From Melieria omissa (lineage: Eukaryota; Arthropoda; Insecta; Diptera; Ulidiidae): 64,000 nucleotides of DNA. The translations under genes and the position numbers were made by a program. Below are positions 1 to 11,084 of the stretch, in pieces. The DNA is taken from NCBI GenBank assembly GCA_963971225.1, contig OZ020269.1, positions 77,724,450-77,788,449 of the forward strand, written 5' to 3'. Within the stretch, counting starts at the first letter, position 1. Each line of letters starts with the position of its first letter. The notes under the pieces were generated by a model. It made no database searches. It saw only the letters and a program-made list of their open reading frames with translations, and had not been told where the DNA came from.

Positions 1-980
1 CAAGGAAAAAATGTGTCAAAAAGTTCGACAAATTTGGCCTCCGATAAGAGCTTTTTGGCCTCTAATGTCACTCACACAAACACCGCTTCACACACATTGT
101 GCTCTGTTTTGAGATACAGAAATATGTGATTTTTAGTCAAAACGGCGGTTGTCTGTTATCATACCTTTTAAGCAGCCAGTCGGGATTGAGTGTTGATGGT
201 CAAACGCGTAAGCGGGAGTGTCTCGGACGACAAGTTCGCGGTTCGATCCTACTGTAGCTGCTAAGATTTTGGTGACTTTTTTTTAATAATATATATTTTT
301 TTACGACCCGTGAGAACAATAAAAATGAAAAATTTATTTGGTTTCTAGATCTCTTGATTAGTAAATTGTTTGGTTTTGGAGACACATATAATTGTTCGCA
401 ATTGTAATTGTTCAGCGGTCACTTCATTGTCGCAATACAGTTACGCCGACGCAAAGGATAGACCTGCTGGCGCCGCAGCTATTGGTAATGCGTTGCCTTA
501 GCAACGATGTGTATGTGTCATGCCAAAGAAAATAAAGACTTCATATTCTTTGATCATGCACAAAATTTTTATTTTCATTTATATCACATTTTTTGAACAC
601 ATTATTAATTTCAGATATAACCGATTAAAAAAGTTAATAAAAAAAGCGTTAAATGTTAAGAAAACTTTTGCTTCTCACCCAGCCTTGAACCCGAGGCGAA
701 ATTTACGAAAAAGAAATTACGGATATCTGATGTGCTCTCTACCTGTTACACCAAATACAGTACGCGATCGTTGTAGCTAAAATTATAAATGTATATTGCA
801 AAAAAGAATATCACAAGCAAGAAAAGAGCTTTGCGTAAAATAGCTTTGCAGAAAAAAGCTGTAATTCAGAGCTTGAAATTTTTGTGCCGTTTTCGTCGTA
901 TGAGACTGGACATCTATATGATGAGTTATCTGTGGTATCAGTCAGCAATAACCATCAATGCGCATGAGACTACACTCGGC
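1..980. other. No gene recognised; AT-rich flank
   Basis: No reading frame here resembles a known family, and the short open frames look random. A B-box-like string (GGTTCGATCCT, about 240-250) preceded by tRNA-like sequence from about 205 may be a worn tRNA-derived SINE head, but no A box or target-site duplication could be paired with it. Confidence 0.4.
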
Positions 981-1271
981 AAGTAACCTTATTGCCGGCC
1001 TCGATTGTGCAGCGGGTAGCGCGCTGGTTTCTCATACCAAAGGCTCCAGGTTCGATTCGTGGCTCGGGCTGGTGAAACACTCGTCTGCTTCTATCGCTAT
1101 CCACATGAAGGGATTGTGAATTACAAGAATCGCACAAGTGCGCTCTTGGCAGGCAATGGCAAAACCTCCAAGTGTGAACGAAAAAACTGCCAATCGCCGT
1201 TCGGATTCGGCGTTAAACTGTAGGTCCCCTCCCCCTTTCCCCATCCGCTTGACATGTGTGCTGTAACATAT

Positions 1272-1772
1272 TGTTACGAATACTAGTTCTAGTGGGCTGT
1301 TACGTATCTCTGGATTGCGTGATTTGAAAATAAAATACACTCAGTTTCTCAAACGCAGTCAATAAACTAAACCAACAATCACTTTATTTCACACTTCACT
1401 GTCTTTACACTTAAGTATTTGCTCAATTACTCCGTGTGGCACCTTCACTAGTCAAAATCAGACTGACTCGCTGCGCCGCACCCGGCTGCCTTTTATACCT
1501 GTCCGGCCATCGCGCAGATCGTTCTCGCATATTCCAGAGTGGACTAAAGGTTTCCATGATGATCGCGACCATCGTTGCCAGGTTTGACTAAAAGTTTCCA
1601 TTATCGCGGCCATCATTGCCAGATTGGACTAAAAGTTTCCATTATCGCGGACATCATTGCCAGATTGAACTAAAAGTTTCCATTATCGCGGTCATCATTG
1701 CCAGGTTGAATTATGGCACGGCGTGTAGCGACAGGGTTGCTTTGTACAGCGACAGACTGTCTTATCGTTACA
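1272..1772 (-). mobile_element. Solo LTR, gypsy-type, with ATAT target duplication
   Basis: It begins TGTTACGAATAC and ends CGTTACA (TG...CA) and is flanked by the 4-bp repeat ATAT (1268-1271, 1773-1776). It is clearly related to the two LTRs at 14752 and 17982, including a reverse-strand TATAAAAG-like box in the same place. No internal sequence remains, so it is a solo LTR left by LTR-LTR recombination. It is about 75 bp longer than its relatives because of an internal 41-bp tandem repeat. Confidence 0.85.
1541..1708. repeat. 41-bp tandem repeat, about 4 units, inside the solo LTR
   Basis: Units of the form GACTAAAAGTTTCC...GCGG.CATCATTGCCAG repeat with 41-bp spacing near 1585, 1626 and 1667, with a first, diverged unit near 1541. 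The related LTRs at 14752 and 17982 carry only about two versions, so the expansion is specific to this copy or its subfamily. Confidence 0.75.
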
Positions 1773-1912
1773 ATATGTTGGCAAAAAGTATTGCATACAA
1801 AGTTCAAAAAACGGGTGAAATATGTGGTATCACAATGGGCCTTTCAGGCCTCCGAGTGTGTCTCTTACAGAGGCAGCCACCGCAACCTAACCTAACCTAA
1901 GTAACCTTATTG

Positions 1913-2895
1913 GGTTCAAATCAAGTGTCCATAAATGTATCATTCAAAACTCTGTCCTTTGTATCTCATCCGAACACTAGCTTGAACCAAGGCGCGATGA
2001 TTCGTATAAAAATGTTAGCAATCTATTGTTTTTAAAGTAAAAAAAAGACCAATAAATATTTTCTTTAATTTTTCATCTATCAATAAATTTACTATCGTAG
2101 AAGAGTCTTTTTAGCAGTGTTTTTCGAGTTATTCCAATATTATTTTTTAGCAAAAGGAATGTACTCAGTACACTCATTGGAGTCATTTCCGCACCACGAC
2201 AGTCAACCTCTGCTACACATTTGTGTCCTTTTCTGTCCACTGTCCGTTTCTTCTTTCCGGGCCATACTGCTCATCGTTCCATTCTGTCACCATGCTCTTG
2301 GTGCGTGCACCGACTACGCTGTCCATGAATTTCACAATCTCGTACAAACTGTGCTACGCTTCCCGCGCGTTCCAACCATGGCCCCCATTCCCTGGCAAGT
2401 TCACGGCTACGCTTTAAACAATTCTTGTGTCTACTTTCGCCTATTTTTAGCTGCCATAATATAATTATATGAGCCAATAAAATATGCTCTATTTTTAGTT
2501 GAATTCGCATGAAAATTCATAAAAGAAACATGCGATATTTTCACGTATTCATGCACACACATGCGTGTGTGTGTGTTGCGTGTAAACACATATCCTTTGA
2601 GCCATCGCGGCGCGCCGCTACTACTGCCATGGTTGCAGTTACAGAAACGACGCGACGAAAGCCAAAAATCGAAAAAAGCCGTCAGAAGTTAAACGGAATT
2701 AATTTCTTTCGTCAGCTTACAGACGAGTCACATACTGCGAGTGTATAGCAATAAAAAAGGAAAACCATCAAAATTGTACAAATGGTGTCATAAGTGGAGT
2801 ACAAAACGTCATCAAAGCTCAAGGTTAATCGCAAGAATCAGATGGCTGGAAAATGTGCGTTAGTGCTGGCATAAGACGTCACAAATTTTCGATAC
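1913..2895. other. No gene recognised
   Basis: This is mixed-composition sequence with no coding family that I can name. The 115-codon open frame starting at 2117 has no recognisable motif and overlaps equally long frames on the other strand, so I treat it as chance. A short CA/TG-rich stretch lies near 2550-2585. Confidence 0.4.
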
Positions 2896-2921
2896 AGATA
2901 GATAAAGATAGATAGATAGAT

Positions 2922-2997
<76 letters not shown>
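2896..2997. repeat. (GATA)n microsatellite, array A
   Basis: This is about 100 bp of nearly perfect GATA/TAGA repeats with a few interruptions at the left edge. It ends exactly where the 5' region of the R1-like LINE begins (GGGGACAAAGG). Long open frames rich in Y-L-S-I across this and the other arrays are translation artefacts. Confidence 0.95.
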
Positions 2998-3768
2998 GGG
3001 GGACAAAGGTAGGTGCAGTTATGTGCGGCTAGCATGAACTGTACGGCCCAAATGTTCCGACTCTCACCTCCACGTGGTGCCCCCTGGTAACCCGAGCAAC
3101 CCACCGTGAGATGCAGTAACCAACCTACATTGATCGTGGAGTCGGGGCTCACGAGAGCGAGAGACCTCAGCAGAGCTCTCTGATGAGGAGTTGGCAGACC
3201 AATATGGCACAGAGTATCTGATATCATCGGTTGCTGACAAGGGACGCGACTAGATCAGGACCAGTCGATCGTAGGCCAAACGAAGCGCGCGATGGCAATA
3301 AGTTCCCAACGATGCACAGGTGAACGATAGCAGTGAGTACACAGAGGACTTCATAACCACGACACGGACGCCAGGGTCTGAGACCAGTAGGACCATGGCG
3401 ATTATGGCACTGGAAATAAGTTGGAATAGTTGACATGGGCTGGTGGCTGTAGTGACTGGCCTCTTAGTAAGTGTGGAGTGAAATCCCACTAAAATGGCGG
3501 TCCAGATATTGTTACAGTTGCCTCCGTCCCGATAAAATCTTGGCAGGCCTCGAGGTACGTTTCCAGCCCATCGCCATTAGGTTGGCAGTGCAGGTTAGGT
3601 TGAGCTTGCTCCCTATTCATGCTGACCCGGCTCTGAACGCAGGTACCCATAAGGACATGCGTCAACCCTAGCGCTGGCCCCCCTGCTTAGGCATAGACAA
3701 CCACGGGGTCATTAAGGCGACTGCACTTTCGAAATGGGATAGCGGCCTCGAGGGGGGACCCAACCGCA

Positions 3769-5152
3769 ATGAGTACTCAAAATTTGATGACGAATATGGC
3801 AAATACAAAGGACAATGAGAGTACACCGCCGCCTTTTCAAAGCAGCACACGAACTAGCAGCACACGTTCCCCTGTTATTGCCTCGAGGGTAATCAGAGAC
3901 CAAGGAGAAATCGACCACGAAACCCCAGAACCAGGGGTCGTCGCACCCAGAGACCCCAACGCTACACCGCGCGCTGTTTTGGGCACTTCAAAACCCACCC
4001 CGATTGTCTCAACACCAGGAGATATCGCAAAATCCACTCGACCAGAAAAGCAAGGATCGGGTAATATAAACATACCGACAGCTCATCACGATAGCACTAT
4101 TCTAGCACCGATGGTTGCACTAGGTCGGGAGATAGATGAGCTTATGCGATACTGCAACGCACAGAGAAATATGCACAAGGATGTTTTAAGACGATGCAGC
4201 GTCATCAGGCGTTTGCATACTGAGGTAATGATACAGGTGGACAAGGAACAGAAGCAGTTAAGAGCGAGAACAAACCAAATCGCGGCAACAGGGTTAGAGA
4301 CGGATGCGTCTGGCGCACGAAGTGGAACACACTCTGCCAAGCGGGCGAGAGCAACAGTTAACCCTAAGGGTCCTGGAAAAGTCAAGTCTCCCGCAGCGAA
4401 GAAGCAGAAAGCGCTGGATGCGATGGTTACACCAAAGTTACCGGAGGCGCCAGCTAATAATGAAACCTGGACTAAGATCCGGAGAAAAAATAGGCAGCGG
4501 GAGAGTCTGACAATTCGACCGAAGGCGGACGCCATCATAATCACCACAAAAGGAAATGAGTCTTATGCTAACATCCTACGGAAGACCAGCACGGAACTTA
4601 AGGCCCTGTTCGAAGGGGTACGCACTGTTCGAAGGACACAAAAAGGGGACCTCCTCCTTGAGCTTAATCGTGCGAATGATACAACCGCAAATACATTCCA
4701 GGCGGCCATTGAGGGTGTTCTGAAGGACGAGGCGGTAGTGCAAGTGAGAACACACTCTGGAGGAACAGGCCAAAATCAAACGGCCAGGTTTATCTGCAAT
4801 AAGGAGTATGAGGAACACGTACGGTGGAACACAGACAGCATACATTACACTTCCGGCGGAAGACGCTAGGAGAGTGGTTGACCTAAAGCACCTACGGGTG
4901 GGGTGGGTCCGCTGTCGCGTGTCTGAGACCGCATCGCCAACAAGATGCTTTAGGTGCTGGGGCTATGGCCACATGGCAGCAGCATGCAAAGAGACGGACC
5001 GAACGGGACTTTGTAGAAGGTGTGGCGAGGGTGGCCACATAGCGACCACATGCAAAAAGCCGGAAAGATGTGCACTTTGTGGAGGATCACACGCTGCGGG
5101 GAGCTCATTGTGCCCGCGGTACCAGGAGGCAAAGAATAAGAGACGCGCATGA
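3769..5152 (+). pseudogene. R1-like LINE ORF1 (Gag-like, three zinc knuckles), frameshifted
   Basis: The first 366 codons (3769-4869) encode a Ser/Thr/Pro-rich N-terminus and a basic middle region. The frame then shifts by one near 4810-4840, and the end (to 5152) holds three Cys-rich knuckles starting CFRCWGYGHMAAAC, CRRCGEGGHIATTC and CALCGGSHAA. ORF1 of this clade makes an RNA-binding protein that packages the element RNA. The stop codon overlaps the ORF2 start as ATGA (5149-5152), a usual R1-type arrangement. With one frameshift this copy is probably dead. Confidence 0.8.
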
Positions 5153-8100
5153 GAATTATTCAAATTAACTTGAACCACTGCGCGGCTGCACAAGACTTGC
5201 TGTGGCAGAGCCAGGTGGAGCTGAGAGCAGATGTTGCCGTACTAGCGGTGCCGTACGTTGCGATAGATTCGTACAACTACACGTCGGATCAATCACATAA
5301 GGCCGCTATCTGGATCCTTGGCGACAAAACCCCACAGGCCAGTCCGAAGGTGGCAAACCAGGGATTTACATGGGTGCGAATCGAAGGGCTCTACATAGTT
5401 AGCTGCTACGCACAACCGAGCATGCCAATAGATGAGTTTCAACAGATGATGGGAAAAATGGTAACGGAATTGCGAGGTAAGCGTCCCGTTATTGTTGCAG
5501 GTGATTATAAGGCCTGGTCGATGACATGGGGAAGTAGCCGCACTAACCAAAGAGGAAGGATAGTTGAGGAGGCATTTGCTACAATGGATCTAGTTTTGCT
5601 AAACGAGCCTGGGCGCTACACGTTTGACACTGGCAGTAGGCGATCGATTATTGATTTGGCCCACCGTGACAGAGCTACGGCAAACCGCGTAAGGTGGCAA
5701 ATTGCGGGAATGTACACCCACAGCGATCATAATGCCATTACGATCGATGTGGACCAAGGACAAAGGCGTCCAACGTGTTTGCAGAAGGTCCAGCGAGTCT
5801 CGTGGAAGAGGAGCGCATTTGATGTGGAGGCATTCCAAGTAGCATGGAGTGGATTTTCATACAACGGAGATACAGCAACAACCAAAGCCATGCAGGCGTC
5901 CAAGCAACTAGAAAATGCGTGTGACGCGGCAATGCCAAGGCGAAATGCCACAGTTAACCGACCTCCCGCATACTGGTGGACGGATGAAATTGCGGAGTTG
6001 CGTAGAGCTTGCATAAAAGCACGAAGAAAGGCTCAAAGGGCGAGGGGCAGACCAAATTTTAGGAACCTGCATGCTAACTTTAGAGCAAGCAGATTAGCGC
6101 TCAAAAAAGCAATAACAGCCAGCAAAAATCGCTGCTTTAAGGAACTCCGTGACAGCGCTAACGCAGATCCGTGGGGACAGGCGTATAACACTGTTATGAA
6201 GAAGGTGAAAGGACCAAGAGCTCCACAACCCACATGCCCAGATCTATTAGAGAAGGTGGTGAAGAAGTCATGGGCCAAGTCGGTTTAGACAAAATGAATG
6301 ACTGGGCGGAAGTGCACGAAGTAGCGCCAGAAGAGGTGTTAGCCACGCTTTCGAGAATTAGCGATGGAAAAGCACCCGGCCCGGACGGGGTGCCAAACGC
6401 AGCACTCAAAGCCGCCGTGCGCACAAGACCCGATGTCTTTGCGGACCTCTACAGCGCGTGCATCAAGGAAGGGACCTTCCCAAAACGTTGGAAGCGACAG
6501 CGCCTGGTACTGTTACTGAAACCTGGCAAGTCACCGGATGAATCGTCGGCTTACAGACCATTATGTCTTTTAGACACGGTAGACAAAATATTTGAGCGCA
6601 TCATATGCGACCGCCTTCAAGAGTACCTGGAAGGAAAGGAAGGGCTCTCCAATCAACAGTTCGGCTTTAGGCGACGTGACGGCGGTCTACGGTTGATGCC
6701 ATACGCACGGTGGTAGGCATAGCCCGCGAAGCAACGAGAGGAACGGGTGGACAATCCGGCACCATGAAATACTGCGCTGTCGTCACCTTGGACATTCGAA
6801 ATGCGTTCAATTCAGCCAACTGGACGAAGATACTGTTGGCTTTAATGAACTTTGGCGTCCCAGCATACTTGCTGCGAGTGATTCGCAGATACTTTTACGA
6901 GAGGCTACTCGAGTACGACACGGAGGATGGGCCGAAAAAGTATGCGGTATCTGGTGGCGTCCCACAGGGGTCTGTTCTGGGTCCAACCCTGTGGAACGCA
7001 ATGTATGACGGCGTCCTCAAACTCGATCTCCCCGCAAACACTACATTAGTCGGGTATGCGGACGACATTGCACTAGTAGCAGTAGGCAAGCAGATACTGG
7101 ACGTTGAGCTAACTTGTAATGACGCAGTCTCCAGAATTCAGCGCTGGCTAAACAATGCAGAGCTTGACTTGGCCGCCCACAAAACGGAGGTAGTACTAGT
7201 AAGCGCGAGAAGAAGAAGAGAACAAATGGTGGTGAATGTTGGAGGCCACGACATACGATCCAAGCCAGCTATCAAATACCTAGGAGTATTGAAAGATTCA
7301 CGATTAACTTTTAAGGAGCACCTAATATCAGTCGGTAAAAAGGTGGTAGCAGTAAACAGGGCGCTCTTCCGCATACTCCCCAACATAGGGGGACCGCAAG
7401 GAGCCAGGAGGAGACTGCTCTCCACAGTCACGGATTCTATTGTCTTTTACGCAGCGCCGATATGGGCAGGCGCAAAGCACACACACATGCGTGAGGCAAG
7501 GCAGGCTTACAGGATAAGCGCTCTAAAGGTGGCCTGCGCATACCGAACGGTATCTGAGGAGGCGGTATGCGTGATTGCGGGGAAATTGCCTTTTGAAATT
7601 CGTGCACGGGAGCTGCAGCAGCTGTATACAACTCAGGGCATAAAACCGACAATAGAGCAGAAGTTATAGCAGGGGAACAAATCGCTTAACGAATGGCAAC
7701 TAAGATGGGAGCAAGTAAGCAGAGGTCGGTGGACCTCTTGATTCCCCGAATAAAGACGTGGATGCAGAAAAAGCATGGAGACGTAGACTACCACCTAACG
7801 CAGCTGCTGAGTGGACATGGGTGCTTTTTGTACTACCTACATAAGTTTAATTTAGCGGACACTCCCTTCTGTCCAAACTGTCAGGGAGAGGTAGAGAGCG
7901 CGAAACATATCCTTTTAGACTGTGGACGCTTTGACCATAAGCGGAAGGAGCTTGCACAAGTATTCGGGAGTTCTCCGACGGTGGAGAATTTCGTTATGGA
8001 GATGTGTGACACGACAGAAAAATGGAATGCTGCGTGCACATTTGCTGCTCGAGTCATGTTAAAGCTATGCGATATAGAGCGGGAGCGAAAGCGAGTTCAG

Positions 8101-8193
8101 CGACAACAACGACAGCTGGGGGAACAGGAAGAACAATCTGCAATATCATTATTGGTGACAAAGGAGAGGCAGGTATCAGATGAAATCGGCTAG
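5149..8193 (+). pseudogene. R1-like LINE ORF2 (endonuclease + reverse transcriptase), broken
   Basis: The AP endonuclease occupies about 5149-5800: INLNHC near the start and SDH in YTHSDHNAI. The usual GDFNAW motif reads GDYKAW, so the catalytic Asn is Lys. Reverse transcriptase follows with GKAPGPDGVP (about 6370), YRPLCLLDT, GGVPQGSVLGP (about 6950) and YADDIALV (about 7055). The end carries the clade's Cys/His motif CPNCQGEVESAKHILLDC (about 7875). Frameshifts lie near 6280, 6690 and 7735, with a stop at 7667-7669. The protein would nick target DNA and prime reverse transcription there; this copy cannot. Confidence 0.85.
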
Positions 8194-8396
8194 ACACTAG
8201 GGAAAACATGATAAAGACCATGACTGACGCTTGAGATACAATACTCAAAACGGCCTCCTTGACGTAATTACCTACCGGTATCCCAAGGGGGATTAACCGT
8301 CGGACAGTGAGGGGGTTTTAGTGAGTTAAAGTCTCACACTGACTGGGTGGCTTTCGATGCTTTCCCCCTCAATAAAAAAAAAAAAAAAAAAAAAAA

Positions 8397-8527
<131 letters not shown>

Positions 8528-8755
8528 TTTTTTTCCTTTGACCTCTCCACGCTATCTGCGTTTTGAGAATGTATATTTCATTTTCTTTCTTTTTAATTTT
8601 CTTTTACATTACAATACATATAAATTTCTTGTGTACAAAATGTGATAAATAAATTGCAGTTTTGTGATTGAACTAATACGGCCCGCGAATGGGTACGGGC
8701 TGGTGATAATACGTTATAATATAAATATAAATCCGATCTTTCTTCAAATTATAGG

Positions 8756-11084
8756 TTATTCATTGAAATTTTTAAGGGTTTGTATTATGTACGAAACAAA
8801 TTTTCTGAACGACTCTATTGTTAGTTTGTGTTTGATTATGGCTTTGAGATCACAGGGTGATACTAGTAGGTCCTTGCAGCAAATCAGATGACGATGCCTC
8901 GCCTTATCGTACCGCGGGCAGTCCATCAGCAGATGATCCAAAGTTTGTGGGGTGTTGTGGTTGCAGGGACAAGCATCGTCTTCAATTATTTTAAAACGTT
9001 TCAAATAAACTTTATGAAAGCCATGGCCCGTTAAAATTTGCGTCATTTCGAAAGATATGCCGAAACACTCAGCGTATGCTTTGGCTTCGGTCGGCGAATT
9101 GAAATAGGCTTTGGTTGCTGCACCGGTTGTTTCAGAAAGATATTCTTGCTGCCATGCCGCTGCTGTCTCTGAGCGAATAAGTCGTTTCGCATAACTCAGA
9201 GGAAACTGCGTGAATGCTAAGCTGGAGTCTTGGGTTGATGCTTCTTTTGCTAGTTGATCAGCGAGCTCGTTGCCTTCAATCCCAACGTGTGCCTTGACCC
9301 AGAAGAAGTCGACAGAGCGATTGTGACGAAGATGGAGGAGCCGTTCATGAATTGAGACTATGAGTGGCATATCATTACTTCGATTCTTTATGGCTTCCAG
9401 GCTTGATTGGCTGTCGCTGAACAATTGTATGCTCTCTGTTGTGAAAAGAGTTTGAGCCCATGGCAGGGGTGCATCTATCGCATATACCTCAGCCTGAAAT
9501 ACCGTACATGAGTCGTGTAGCTTAAACTTTTGGTTTTCCCAGCTCCCACTCAGATGGCGTACTGTAAATGCCGCTCCACATTCGCCCGATTCCTGTTTGC
9601 TTCCATCGCTAAAGATCTGAATCGCATTCCGCCTAGAGTGAAGGTTTACTTGCTCCTGTGTCTGCACTGCTGTGTATTCGATTGTTTGCCGTTTTGCTGG
9701 ATGCAGTTGATCATGCGTACGAATTCGTTGCTGCAGTGTAATATCCGTGAGTAGCATTGGGAGTGTGCCGTTGGATTTTACCTCGTCTATTTTCATTGCC
9801 TCGCTTATTTTGAGGTGTAGTGGAGTAAATCCAGCAAGCGCTAGAGCTGAAGTGATGGACACAGTGCGAAATGCTTTGATTGCTCGAATGGCAAAACATC
9901 TTTGAAAGGAGCGGAGTAACCGCCGGATATAATAAAATTTGACTGCCTTGCCCCAAATTCCTGCAGCGTAAGTAACTGTTGGCTCAATAACTTGCTTGTA
10001 TATGATGGACACATTTTCTGCATGCACTCCCCATGTCGGCCTAACAAATTTGCAGAGGGTGGTAAAGATACGCTGAGCCTTACTAAGAACGTAGCGTGCG
10101 TGAGCTGTGAATTTGAGACATTCGTCAATAACTACTCCCAATAACTTGATTTCGCTAACAAATTGTAAAGAAGTACCGTTGATTTGAATTTCAGCGGATT
10201 TCGCAGTGGAAGTAAAGGCCATAATCTGCGTTTTCGCTTCACCGAAAGTTACCTTAGAATTGACTCCCCAATTGTATATCAATTGCAAACCAGCGTTAGC
10301 ATTACGTTTCAGTATATCAGTGGTTTTGGCGCTGACTGTGAGAAGGACGTCATCCGCGAAAGCTTGTATGACGCACCCACTAGGCAAATGCTGCGACAGC
10401 AATTCATCTAAAATTATGTTCCAAAATGTTGGCCCACACACTGAACCTTGGATGCAGCCCTTCGTCATTGTTTTCATAGCCGTAGCTTCCGCATAATCGA
10501 TTCTAACCGTTCTTTGGTCCAGGTAGCTGCAGATGAGTCCATAAATGTTCGAGGGCGCTCGATATCGTGCAAGCTGGTGCAGCAGACAAGGCCACCATGC
10601 ATTGTCAAAGGCTGATTTTATATCCAACGATATGCAGATGACTTGTTGTTTTTGACGTTTTTTGCTTTCAATGTGCTTTATTGCATTGCGAAGCGCATCG
10701 ACTGCTGATATTTGCTCCTTGAATCCGTATTGCAACGACGACCATATTTGATGCTTTTCTGCGCTTTATGCTTTATGAAAAGTTTTTCCAGAAGTTTACC
10801 CAGCACAGGAAGAAGTCCAATAGGACGATACGATGACAAATCGCTCATGTCCTGCTTATTGGCTTTTGGAAGAATTTTAACGTAGGCTTCTTTCCATGGT
10901 TTTGGAAAATGACCTAGTCTAAGGCAAGTGTTGTATAGAGCCGTCAAAAACGTTAAATTTTCCTTAGCAAATGCGAGGCATATGTCTGATGTCAAATGAT
11001 CGATGCCAGGTGCACGATTAGGACTCATCGTAGTCAAAGCCTCCATTACCTCGTCCTCCGAAAATTCTAAATCTCTGGCTGAGT
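8756..11084 (-). pseudogene. LINE reverse transcriptase-RNase H (ORF2 C-terminal part)
   Basis: The long minus-strand frame (8756-10735, 659 codons) continues upstream after a frameshift near 10735 into RT blocks to about 11084 (RAPGIDHL, SSYRPIGLLPVLGK). It contains IKSAFDNAWW, GCIQGSVCGPTFWN (Gln in place of the usual Pro-Gln order) and FADDVLLTV. RNase H follows: FSDGSKQ, AEVYAI, LFSDSQSSLEAI, AHVGIEGNELADQ. The tail motif is CPCNHNTPQTLDHLLMDC. The N-terminal endonuclease is lost at the CR1-like insertion. Only one frameshift is seen in this part. Confidence 0.85.

Larger units (their letters stand above)
995..1898 (+). mobile_element. tRNA-derived SINE (family A), interrupted by a solo LTR
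   Basis: The head is tRNA-like, with an A-box-like stretch near 1010 and a B box (GGTTCGATTCG, about 1051-1061), followed by a family body also seen at 20733-20935. The 14-bp direct repeat AAGTAACCTTATTG flanks it (981-994 and 1899-1912), which is the target-site duplication expected of LINE-driven retrotransposition. The 3' end is a short CCTAA-type tail. A solo LTR sits inside (1272-1772). The SINE should carry an internal RNA polymerase III promoter. It encodes no protein. Confidence 0.75.
2998..8396 (+). mobile_element. R1-clade-like non-LTR retrotransposon (LINE), near full length
   Basis: The order is a 5' region of about 770 bp, ORF1 (Gag-like with zinc knuckles), an ATGA overlap, ORF2 (AP endonuclease, reverse transcriptase, C-terminal cysteine/histidine motif), a short 3' UTR and a poly(A) of more than 20. 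No RNase H is seen. Layout and motifs fit the R1 clade. The 5' end abuts a (GATA)n array and the poly(A) is followed directly by another, so the insertion appears to lie within a GATA microsatellite. Several frameshifts and a stop make this copy inactive. Confidence 0.85.

Noticed and set aside
1032..1340. 102-codon minus-strand frame across the SINE and LTR edge
   Set aside because: It spans a SINE body and an LTR insertion and shows no protein family.
1886..1900. CCTAA repeats as telomeric DNA
   Set aside because: Only three units, directly before the SINE target duplication, so they are a SINE tail.
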